Assembly (NCBI GenBank): GCA_050743625.1
Contig: JBOGED010000197.1
Coordinates: 1-22,027, forward strand
Source: JBOGED01 sp050743625
Lineage (GTDB): Bacteria; Actinomycetota; Nitriliruptoria; Euzebyales; Egibacteraceae
Reading direction: 5' to 3'
DNA length: 22,027 bases
Shown here: positions 6,824 to 12,644 of the stretch, piece after piece
Layout of the letters: each line of letters begins with the position of its first letter
Numbering within the stretch: position 1 is the stretch's first letter
Translations under genes and position numbers: made by a program
The notes under the pieces: model-generated
The model's input: the letters and a program-made list of their open reading frames with translations, nothing else
What the model was told of the DNA's origin: nothing
Database searches by the model: none

Positions 6824-8205
6824 TGTTCGAGCGCGCACACAAGGTCGCCGACGCCGTTCTCTATGAGGGCTACGTGCTGTATCCCTACCGAGCCTCCGCG
6901 AAGAAGAATCGCGCCCGGTGGCAATGGGGGGTCGTCGTACCGCGCGCCTACCGCGAGGCCGGCGGGAGCGACACGTGGGACATGCAGACCGAGGTGCTGG
7001 TGGAGGGACGGGATGACACCCGAATCCAGCTCCAGGTGCGGTTCCTGCAGGTGCAGGCTCGGGTAGTCGAGCAGGCCGGGGAGCCTGTCGCCGAGCTCGA
7101 GGTCGGCGACGAGATGCTGGTGACCTGGGACGAGGGTGTCCCGCACGAGATCGACGCCGAGGTCCGGCTGGAGGATCTCCCGACCGAGATCCCACTCGCG
7201 GTACCAGGCGGCCGAGAGGTCGAAGACATCACGGACGACGTACGGGTGGTTCGAGAGCGTTGGCCCGTGACCGCGCGGCTGCTGTTGGCGGCGGAAGCCC
7301 TCCCTGGACCCTACGGGATATACAAGCTGCAAGCACGGATCGAGAACGTCACTCCTTGGGAGGATCTCTCGCCGGAGACACCGCTTGATCGTGATCTGGC
7401 CGTCCGCCGCGCGCTGATCGCGACACACATACTGATCGCGACCGACGGCAAGTTCGTCTCTCTCTTGGATCCTCCGGAGTGGGCCGCTCCATATTCGGCG
7501 ATGTGCGAGAATGCCCACACGTGGCCGGTTCTCGTCGAAGACGAGGATGGCGACGTTGTGCTGTCCTCCCCCATCATCCTGTACGACTACCCGGAGATCG
7601 CGCCCGAGAGCCCTGGTGAGCTGTGCGACTCTCTGGAGATCGACGAGATCCTCACACTCCGGACCATGACGCTGACCGACGCCGAGAAGCGTGAGGCACG
7701 TGCCACCGACCCCCGGGCCAAGGCGATCATCGACCGATCGGATGCAATGCCTGCCGAGGTCCTCGACCGGCTCCACGGCGCGATCCGCTACCTGCGCTCG
7801 GCCGGCCCTTCCCGCGGCGACGCGCCAGAGCGTGAGCCGGACCAACCGCTCACGCTCGCATCGTCAGCGGCCGATGGAAAGACCGTCCCCTGGTGGGACC
7901 CCGGCACGGACGCATCCGTCTCGCCCGAGACGGATCGTGTCTGGGTCGGCGGCGTCTCAGTTGGCAAGGGCAGCAAGGTGCGGTTGCGACCGGGCTCCCA
8001 GCGGGCCGACGCGCAGGACATGTTCCTCGCCGACCGCATCGGGATGGTAGAGGCGGTGCTGTTCAGCGTCGACGGAGACACCTACCTGGCGGTGACCTTG
8101 GAGGACGATCCCGAGGCCGCTGAGGTGCAGCGATGGCACGGCCGCTACCTGTACTTCTCGCCGGACGAGGTCGTGCCACTATCCTCGGGCGAGGATCAAT
8201 CATGA
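6823..8205 (+). CDS. conserved hydrogenase-cluster protein of unknown function (460 aa)
   Basis: The ATG at 6823 shares one base with the previous stop (TGATG) and gives MFERAHKVADAVLYEGYVLY; the frame is open further upstream, but that part overlaps the DUF6084-like gene. The N-terminal part (1-250) is beta-rich and acidic. The middle holds ILYDYPEIAPESPGELCDSLEIDEI and a helical stretch with THxLLTLRTMTL-like spacing. The last 90 residues form a separate small beta domain beginning VWVGGVSVGKGSKVRLRPGS (about residue 373) and ending HGRYLYFSPDEVVPL. I recognise the C-terminal wording from other actinobacterial hydrogenase loci but know no function. Position between hhySL and the endopeptidase suggests assembly or complex formation. 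No membrane segment or Cys motif is seen. Confidence 0.8.
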   Translation: MFERAHKVADAVLYEGYVLYPYRASAKKNRARWQWGVVVPRAYREAGGSDTWDMQTEVLVEGRDDTRIQLQVRFLQVQARVVEQAGEPVAELEVGDEMLVTWDEGVPHEIDAEVRLEDLPTEIPLAVPGGREVEDITDDVRVVRERWPVTARLLLAAEALPGPYGIYKLQARIENVTPWEDLSPETPLDRDLAVRRALIATHILIATDGKFVSLLDPPEWAAPYSAMCENAHTWPVLVEDEDGDVVLSSPIILYDYPEIAPESPGELCDSLEIDEILTLRTMTLTDAEKREARATDPRAKAIIDRSDAMPAEVLDRLHGAIRYLRSAGPSRGDAPEREPDQPLTLASSAADGKTVPWWDPGTDASVSPETDRVWVGGVSVGKGSKVRLRPGSQRADAQDMFLADRIGMVEAVLFSVDGDTYLAVTLEDDPEAAEVQRWHGRYLYFSPDEVVPLSSGEDQS

Positions 8206-8711
8206 CGCGCAAAACTTTGGTTGCGGGTTGTGGAAATATCTTCCTCGGCGACGATGCGTTCGGGGTAGAGGTCGCACAGCGGTTGGCGGCTGAGGAGCTT
8301 CCGGACGGTGTGAAGGTCACAGACTTCGGTATCCGCGGGGTGCACTTGGCCTACGAGCTGCTCGACGGGTACGAGACCGCGATCCTCGTCGACGCGACGC
8401 CACGGGGGGAACCGCCGGGCACGGTGTACTTGATCGAACCAGAGGTAGGAGACGGCCGCGCCGTCCGGGCAGAGCAGGCGGAGGCACCGCTGATCGACGC
8501 CCATGGCATGGCCCCCCACGAGGTGCTTGAATTGCTCGCCTCGCTGGGTGGTAGCGTCGAGCAGCTCCTCGTCGTGGGTTGCGAGCCAGCCGACGTCAGC
8601 GAGCGGATGGGCCTTTCGGAACCCGTGGAGGCAGCGGTTCCGCAAGCGCTCGAGCTGATTCGCGAGTTGCTTCAGAAGACGTCATTGGACGCTGGACAGA
8701 AAGGAGAGTGA
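8202..8711 (+). CDS. hydrogenase maturation endopeptidase (HyaD/HycI type, peptidase A31)
   Basis: 169 aa; the nickel-dependent protease that removes the C-terminal tail of the large subunit after Ni insertion. It has the family start VAGCGNIFLGDDAFG, and the three expected metal ligands are present: D18 (GDDAFG, where HybD has Glu), D64 (AILVDATPRG) and H101 (DAHGM). The segment DFGIRGVHLAYELLDGYE is also typical. Length fits the family. ATG 8202 lies in a 4-bp ATGA overlap with the previous gene; the longer open frame upstream is shadow. Its substrate should be HhyL, cut after H567. Confident on family; substrate is inferred from linkage. Confidence 0.93.
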   Translation: MTRKTLVAGCGNIFLGDDAFGVEVAQRLAAEELPDGVKVTDFGIRGVHLAYELLDGYETAILVDATPRGEPPGTVYLIEPEVGDGRAVRAEQAEAPLIDAHGMAPHEVLELLASLGGSVEQLLVVGCEPADVSERMGLSEPVEAAVPQALELIRELLQKTSLDAGQKGE

Positions 8712-8712
8712 C

Positions 8713-8817
8713 ATGCTCGGAAAGCTGATTGGTAGCGCGCTGTTGGTAGGCGTTGCGGCCCTGGTCGTGACCTCGATGCCGGATCTAGCCCGTTACCTGC
8801 GCCTTCGGGATATGTAG
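8713..8817 (+). CDS. 34-aa single-helix microprotein (DUF6893-like)
   Basis: A 34-codon frame starts at ATG 8713 with AAGGAGAG just upstream, one base after the protease stop. The product begins MLGKLIGSALLVGVAALVV, a hydrophobic helix long enough to cross a membrane, and ends with a positively charged PDLARYLRLRDM tail. From memory it matches the DUF6893 small-protein family found in actinobacterial hydrogenase loci. It may anchor or recruit the cytoplasmic hydrogenase or an accessory protein to the membrane, which is inference. The perfect ribosome-binding site and gap-free packing argue that it is translated. Confidence 0.75.
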   Translation: MLGKLIGSALLVGVAALVVTSMPDLARYLRLRDM

Positions 8818-8823
8818 CCGGTA

Positions 8824-9336
8824 GTGCCTAACTATCGGATCAATCCCTCGCGGTCGCAGGTATGGATGGAGGCTCAATCCAGCGTCCATCCGGTCCACGG
8901 TGAGGCGCGGGGGCTTGAGGGCGAGATCGTGGCCGACGTTACGGACGGGCGTTTCGATCTGGCTTCGCAACCGACGATGCGGATCGAGATGCCCGTCGAG
9001 GCGCTCAAGTCCGGTAACGCCATGCAGGACAAGGAGCTGCAGCGGCGCGTTGATGCTCGCCGCCACCCCAAGATCATCGGCGAATCCAAGGACGTCTCTC
9101 AGCAGGGAGGCGGCAACCGGTACCGCGTGCGAGGAGACCTTACGTTCCATGGGGTCACCCGTCCCGTCGACGGCGAGGTGGAGCTCAGCATCCCTGATGA
9201 GCGCACCCTCGTGCTCGAGGGCACGCAAACCTTCGACATCCGCGACTACGGTGTTGATCCCCCGAAGATCCTCATGCTCAAGGTCCACCCTCAGGTGAGC
9301 GTGCGCGTGCGGGTCGTCGGGGAACTCCAAGACTAG
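8824..9336 (+). CDS. YceI-like lipid-binding-fold protein
   Basis: 170 aa from GTG 8824, 6 bp after the microprotein. It shows the YceI outline: RINPSRSQVWMEAQSSVHPVHGEARGLEG at the start, a middle DLASQPTMRIEMPVEALKSG, then RVRGDLTFHGVTRPVDGEVE, the family's most typical segment. YceI proteins are beta-barrel lipocalin-like folds that bind polyprenoid or amphiphilic ligands. Unlike most YceI proteins it has no signal peptide, so it should stay in the cytoplasm, where a quinone- or lipid-binding role next to a cytoplasmic hydrogenase is conceivable but untested. No strong ribosome-binding site precedes the GTG; coupling to the microprotein is likely. Confidence 0.82.
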   Translation: MPNYRINPSRSQVWMEAQSSVHPVHGEARGLEGEIVADVTDGRFDLASQPTMRIEMPVEALKSGNAMQDKELQRRVDARRHPKIIGESKDVSQQGGGNRYRVRGDLTFHGVTRPVDGEVELSIPDERTLVLEGTQTFDIRDYGVDPPKILMLKVHPQVSVRVRVVGELQD

Positions 9337-9352
9337 AAAGGGAGGTTCGCGC

Positions 9353-9601
9353 ATGGGCGCGCTCATAGGGTTCGTTGTGGGGTACTACGTCGGTACCACG
9401 GAAGGCCGGGACGCCATCCCCCGGATGCTCGAGGCATGTCAGTACATCGCAAAGTCCGATGAGTTCAAGTCCCTTCTGTCCACTGCCACGACGATGGGTG
9501 GAGGGCTGCTGAAGCAAGGGCTCGCCTCGCGTGGCGGCGGCGTCTACCCTGCCCTCGCCGAGGGTGTCGTCGACCTTCTCGCGCGTAGGCGTGCCGCATA
9601 G
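9353..9601 (+). CDS. small membrane-associated hypothetical protein (82 aa)
   Basis: 82 aa with GGGAGG 7 bp before ATG 9353 and 16 bp after the YceI-like gene. Residues 1-16 (MGALIGFVVGYYVGTT) are hydrophobic and Gly-rich with a GxxxG-like spacing, consistent with a short membrane segment. The remainder is helical (IPRMLEACQYIAKSDEFKSLL) and ends in a basic RRRAA. No family name comes to mind with certainty, although similar small genes occur in actinobacterial hydrogenase loci. It closes the first, structural block of the operon. Membrane attachment of the complex is a possible role, by inference only. Confidence 0.7.
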   Translation: MGALIGFVVGYYVGTTEGRDAIPRMLEACQYIAKSDEFKSLLSTATTMGGGLLKQGLASRGGGVYPALAEGVVDLLARRRAA

Positions 9602-9617
9602 ATAACGATAGATAACG
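9598..9617. repeat. tandem direct repeat of ATAGATAACG (2 copies)
   Basis: Two exact, abutting copies of ATAGATAACG span the stop codon of the 82-aa gene (TAG 9599-9601). The 10-bp period equals one helical turn, so a protein could bind both copies on the same face. Its location about 100 bp before hypC would suit a regulator of an internal promoter. Chance duplication is the alternative. Confidence 0.6.
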
Positions 9618-9661
9618 AAAGTGATGCACGGACTGGCACCGTGTGAGCTCTCGCCGAGGCC

Positions 9662-9695
9662 GTCGAGCGCCGCGTTCTTTCCCTCGGCGCTCGAC
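9662..9695 (+). promoter_or_regulatory. strong hairpin before the first hypC
   Basis: GTCGAGCGCCG (9662-9672) and CGGCGCTCGAC (9685-9695) are exact reverse complements, giving an 11-bp GC-rich stem with a 12-base loop rich in T and C. No T-run follows, and the hairpin ends about 12 bases before the AAAGGA ribosome-binding site of hypC (ATG 9719). It could be a processing or stability element between the structural and maturation blocks, an attenuator, or a weak terminator. Confidence 0.55.
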
Positions 9696-9718
9696 CACTC
9701 CTCGTAAAGGAACCACGT

Positions 9719-10012
9719 ATGTGTCTCGGGATACCTGGCCAGATTCTCGCGCTTCCTCTTCAGGACAGCCCGCACGTCGCGATCGTGGATGTCCAAGGCG
9801 TGCAGCGTGAGATCAATATCGGTCTGTTCGAGGGTGAAGGGTTACAAGTCGGCGAGTGGATCCTCATCCACATGGGCTTCGTGTTAGAGCGCATGACCGC
9901 GGATGAGGCGGCCGACGCCTTGCGCTTCATGTCTGGCGACGAGTCCTACGTCGATGACTTGCTGGCCGCCCGCGACGCGGGCGAAGCCGCAGTGCGTGAG
10001 AGCCCTACATGA
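9719..10012 (+). CDS. hypC: HypC/HupF-type hydrogenase assembly chaperone (copy 1)
   Basis: 97 aa beginning MCLGIPGQIL with the essential Cys2 that contacts iron and HypD in HypC chaperones. It continues with the typical VDVQGVQREINIGLF and VGEWILIHMGFVLERM. With HypD it carries the Fe(CN)2CO intermediate to the large-subunit precursor. AAAGGA lies 6 bases before the ATG. It is first in the maturation block, after a 117-bp gap with a hairpin and a direct repeat, and its TGA overlaps the next ATG by 4 bp. The C-terminal tail is somewhat longer than in short HypC proteins. One of three HypC-family genes here. Confidence 0.93.
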   Translation: MCLGIPGQILALPLQDSPHVAIVDVQGVQREINIGLFEGEGLQVGEWILIHMGFVLERMTADEAADALRFMSGDESYVDDLLAARDAGEAAVRESPT

Positions 10013-10755
10013 TCGACGGACGGATACTTTTCGCGAAATATGCCTATCCGCCCAACGCGCTCGGTTACTGTGGGCCGGAGGACGATGGCGCGCTCCTGCG
10101 TCGTGCGAGCAGCGCCGACGCTAACCATGTCGCGGCGCTCGCCCGAGGCTTTGATGGGGCGTGGCCGTACCTCGAGTTCATCGCACGGCACACCGGCCGG
10201 GACCCGTTGGACGCCGAGGTGGTCGAGGCGTACTGGCTGGGCACGGGTCTTCTCGACAAGATCGACTTGGGCGAGCACGGCGTCGAGTTGCTCGACCGGC
10301 TCCGCCGCCGGGCTGGACCAGTCGCGAGAATTCCTGACAGCGTCGCACCTGACGCCCGATGTGATCACAATTTCCACTGCTTCCAGATCTACCCATGGAT
10401 GGGACTGCTCGCGGCGGGCCGAGGTGGTGACCACCCCCGTCATATCCTGGACCGTTGCCGTATCCGGTGGGGCGAGGTTCTCGCGTCAGCAGGCGAGGAG
10501 GTCGAGATCCGCTACCAGCCACTGGTGTGGGACGGCACCGCCCTTGCCTTGGGAGACGCATGTGACGAGGTCGCGGTACGGGCGCGTGACGGCGTCGCAT
10601 TGGTAGGCGGCGACCTGCGGCCGGGTGAATGGGTTGCGCTGCACTGGGAGTGGGTTTGTGATCGGCTCGACCCGTATCGGCTCGATGATCTGCGCCGATC
10701 AATGAGCAGGCATTTGTCGATCGTAAATCGACAAATAGCCTTGACTGCTGAGTGA
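10009..10755 (+). CDS. DUF6390-like hydrogenase-associated protein
   Basis: 248 aa in a 4-bp ATGA overlap with hypC. By recall this is the DUF6390 family, found almost only in actinobacterial hydrogenase loci; no activity is known to me. The protein begins MIDGRILFAKYAYPPNALGYCGP, has a helical middle (FIARHTGRDPLDAEVVEAYWLG) and a conspicuous CDHNFHC motif (C118, H120, H123, C124) that could bind a metal, followed by FQIYPWMGLL. A GEWVALHWEWVCDRL segment echoes the VGEWILIHMGFVLERM of HypC, hinting at a HypC-like C-terminal fold. That resemblance is my reading and needs structure comparison. The last codons contain an inverted repeat. Role in cofactor assembly is likely from linkage. Confidence 0.8.
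   Translation: MIDGRILFAKYAYPPNALGYCGPEDDGALLRRASSADANHVAALARGFDGAWPYLEFIARHTGRDPLDAEVVEAYWLGTGLLDKIDLGEHGVELLDRLRRRAGPVARIPDSVAPDARCDHNFHCFQIYPWMGLLAAGRGGDHPRHILDRCRIRWGEVLASAGEEVEIRYQPLVWDGTALALGDACDEVAVRARDGVALVGGDLRPGEWVALHWEWVCDRLDPYRLDDLRRSMSRHLSIVNRQIALTAE
10712..10736. promoter_or_regulatory. inverted repeat ATTTGTCGAT-N5-ATCGACAAAT, candidate operator
   Basis: Ten-base exact arms (10712-10721 and 10727-10736) with a 5-base spacer lie inside the last codons of the DUF6390-like gene, just before a -35-like TTGACT and about 85 bp before the SIS gene. There is no T-run, so an operator for a dimeric regulator is more likely than a terminator. Palindromes with a TTGTCGA core are a common shape for helix-turn-helix regulators, but I cannot name the protein. 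Confidence 0.5.
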
Positions 10756-10774
10756 CTGAGGCAGAGGCTATAAG
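10741..10774 (+). promoter_or_regulatory. possible internal promoter before the SIS/hypC block
   Basis: TTGACT (10741-10746) and TATAAG (10769-10774) are good individual matches to -35 and -10 hexamers, but the 22-bp spacing is too long for a simple promoter. Either a different -35 is used or an activator bound at the adjacent inverted repeat corrects it. It lies in a 64-bp gap before ATG 10820, where a new transcript would make sense. Confidence 0.3.
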
Positions 10775-10819
10775 GCCCGGGGTGGGAGCTTTCTTTCGGT
10801 CCTTGGAGCCTTTCGTATC

Positions 10820-11440
10820 ATGAGCCTCTCCAGCGGAGTTTCGTCTCTAGCGGACCAGGCCTTTCGTCGTCGGATCGAGCCGGTCCGTAGATTCGCCCTG
10901 GACGCCGAATCAGTCGCACGCGCCTGTTACGACATGGCAGTGCGCTTTCACCGTGGTGGAAAGCTGATCACCTTCGGGAACGGTGGCGCAAGTGCGGATG
11001 CACAGCACATTGCGGTCGAATTCGTCCATCCCGTGATCGTGGGCAAGCGTGCGCTGCCGGCGATGTCGCTCGCCAGTGACATCGCGACGGTCACGGGGGT
11101 CGCGAATCGAGAGGGGTTCTCTCAGATCTTCGCTCATCAGCTCCCCTCGCTCGCATCGCCAGCGGACATCGCGCTGGGTATCTCCGCCGATGGGCACTGC
11201 ACGAGCGTCCTGTCGGGTCTGGTCAAGGCTGGAGAGATGGGGCTCCTCACGCTCGCGTTGACCGGTGGCGATGGCGGCGAGATCGGCAGCAGTCCCGCGG
11301 TCGACCACGTGTTCGTGGCGGAGTCAGAGGATCCGCTGCTGGTCAAGGAAGTCCATGTGACCACCTATCATGTGTTGTGGGAACTCGTGCACGTGTTCTT
11401 CGAGCAGCCCGGCATCCTTGGACCGGAGATGGTGAGATGA
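10820..11440 (+). CDS. SIS-domain protein, GmhA-like (copy 1)
   Basis: 206 aa with a phosphosugar-binding SIS fold related to sedoheptulose-7-phosphate isomerase GmhA. The motif FGNGGASADAQHIAVEF includes H63 and E67, aligned to the GmhA metal ligands H61 and E65, and TTYHVLWEL supplies H184 (GmhA H180). Two things are degenerate: the phosphate loop reads SADGHCTSV instead of STSGNS, and K176 replaces the Gln of the RIQE motif. The paralogue at 11655 has the opposite pattern. GGAGCC lies 11 bases before the ATG, and the stop overlaps the HypC-like gene by 4 bp. A hydrogenase-linked sugar-phosphate role is inferred; the substrate is unknown. Confidence 0.85.
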   Translation: MSLSSGVSSLADQAFRRRIEPVRRFALDAESVARACYDMAVRFHRGGKLITFGNGGASADAQHIAVEFVHPVIVGKRALPAMSLASDIATVTGVANREGFSQIFAHQLPSLASPADIALGISADGHCTSVLSGLVKAGEMGLLTLALTGGDGGEIGSSPAVDHVFVAESEDPLLVKEVHVTTYHVLWELVHVFFEQPGILGPEMVR

Positions 11441-11658
11441 AGTTCATCCCTCAACCCATCTGCCAGGACGATGTCTGTATCACCTGCTCGGACCAAGCTG
11501 TCGAAGTCCGCGTGATGCGCCTGCTCGCGGACGATCTCGCCGTTGTCGACACTGGTGTCAGCGAGGAGGAGGTGAGCGTCGCGCTCGTCGATGCCCAGGT
11601 TGGTGACCGGATCTTGGTCCACGCCAAAGAGGCAATCGCCGTGGTGGGCCGATCATGA
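11437..11658 (+). CDS. atypical HypC/HupF-like protein lacking Cys2
   Basis: 73 aa sitting in 4-bp overlaps with both SIS genes. The core, AVEVRVMRLLADDLAVVDTG followed by VALVDAQVGDRILVHAKEAIAVV, has the beta-barrel pattern and GDxxLVHxxxAI ending of HypC. The N-terminus is MKFIPQPICQDDVCITCSDQ instead of MCLG, so the Cys2 needed for iron and HypD contact is absent. Instead C9, C14 and C17 form a CX4CX2C group that could bind a metal. It is probably a specialised member working with the SIS proteins rather than a standard chaperone. I chose ATG 11437 over the longer frame, which overlaps the SIS gene. Confidence 0.8.
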   Translation: MKFIPQPICQDDVCITCSDQAVEVRVMRLLADDLAVVDTGVSEEEVSVALVDAQVGDRILVHAKEAIAVVGRS

Positions 11659-12326
11659 GCGCGGAGCCGGGGAAAGACTTCCAGTCGCTGTACCCGTTCC
11701 TGTATTCGGGTACCAGTGATCTTGAGGCCGTGCTTTCCGAGGTCCGTGACTCTACCGTGCAAAAGGTCGATGAGATCATCGCGCTGCGTGAGGAGATCGC
11801 CCGCTTGGACGGCGCCCGACTCGCCGAGTGCGCGTGGGTGTTGGCCCGCTCGTTCACGGATGGAAGGAAGCTTTTCGCTTTCGGGAACGGTGGCAGCAGC
11901 ACCGATGCGCAGAGTGTCGCTTCCTTGTTCTTGCACCCTACCTGGGGTGAGCCCTTGCCCGCGCTCTGTCTCACTAACGACATCGCCGTTGTCACCGCAT
12001 TGTCGAACGATGTCGGCTTCGATGTCGTCTTCGCTCGTCAGCTTGCCGCCCTGGGAGAGGCCAACGACATCGCGGTGGGGCTATCGACGAGCGGCAACTC
12101 GGAGAACCTGATCCAGGCGTTCGAGGCGGCCAGCCGGCGCGGCCTGATCACTGTGGGATTGGCAGGGTACGACGGTGGGAAGATGGCCGAGATCGAAGAG
12201 ATCGATTACTTGTTCGTCGCTCCGTCATCCTCGGTACACCGCATCCAGGAGGCCCAGACGACGACGTATCACATCCTCTGGGAGCTCACCCAGGCAGCCA
12301 TGTCTTCAGTCGCTGCGGCGCATTAG
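11655..12326 (+). CDS. SIS-domain protein, GmhA-like (copy 2)
   Basis: 223 aa, starting in an ATGA overlap with the HypC-like gene. The SIS motifs are FGNGGSSTDAQSVASLF and an intact phosphate loop LSTSGNSENLI. The metal-ligand positions H61 and E65 of GmhA are S87 and L91 here, whereas the RIQE Gln (Q198) and the following His (H206 in TTYHILWEL) are kept. It therefore complements the first SIS protein, which has the His/Glu but a damaged loop and Gln. About 45 extra N-terminal residues (helical, RDSTVQKVDEIIALREEIARL) precede the domain. Alone it should be inactive as a GmhA-type isomerase; a mixed oligomer with the first SIS protein is my hypothesis. Confidence 0.85.
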   Translation: MSAEPGKDFQSLYPFLYSGTSDLEAVLSEVRDSTVQKVDEIIALREEIARLDGARLAECAWVLARSFTDGRKLFAFGNGGSSTDAQSVASLFLHPTWGEPLPALCLTNDIAVVTALSNDVGFDVVFARQLAALGEANDIAVGLSTSGNSENLIQAFEAASRRGLITVGLAGYDGGKMAEIEEIDYLFVAPSSSVHRIQEAQTTTYHILWELTQAAMSSVAAAH

Positions 12327-12338
12327 GAGGAATTGCGA

Positions 12339-12608
12339 ATGTGTTTAGGCATTCCAGGGAAGATCCTTGAGGTTCTCGACGAAGTCGACTTGGCCAAAGT
12401 AGATGTGAGCGGTGTACGAAGGAAAGTAAATATTGGTTTGCTCGAGCATGAGCGAGTGTCACCTGGCGACTGGGTACTCATCCACGTAGGCTTTGCGTTG
12501 TCAAAGATCGACGAGGACGAGGCGGCTGCCACCCTCGTGATGCTCAAGGGCATGGGACAGGCGTATACCGACGAGCTGGATGCGTTACGTGAATCAATGA
12601 TCGAATGA
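12339..12608 (+). CDS. hypC: HypC/HupF-type hydrogenase assembly chaperone (copy 2, canonical)
   Basis: 89 aa, MCLGIPGKILEVLDEV with Cys2, then VDVSGVRRKVNIGLLEHE and PGDWVLIHVGFALSKIDEDEA, a standard HypC. The start must be ATG 12339, because the processed protein needs Cys at position 2 and TAGGAGGA lies 8 bases upstream; a TTG two codons earlier keeps the frame open but would bury the Cys. It follows the second SIS gene by 12 bp and precedes hypD by 36 bp, the usual hypC-hypD-hypE order, so it is the likely partner of this HypD. Its base composition in codons 20-60 is more AT-rich than its neighbours. Confidence 0.94.
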   Translation: MCLGIPGKILEVLDEVDLAKVDVSGVRRKVNIGLLEHERVSPGDWVLIHVGFALSKIDEDEAAATLVMLKGMGQAYTDELDALRESMIE

Positions 12609-12644
12609 TCATGGGCCAGACAACTGTATATCAAAGGATCGCCA

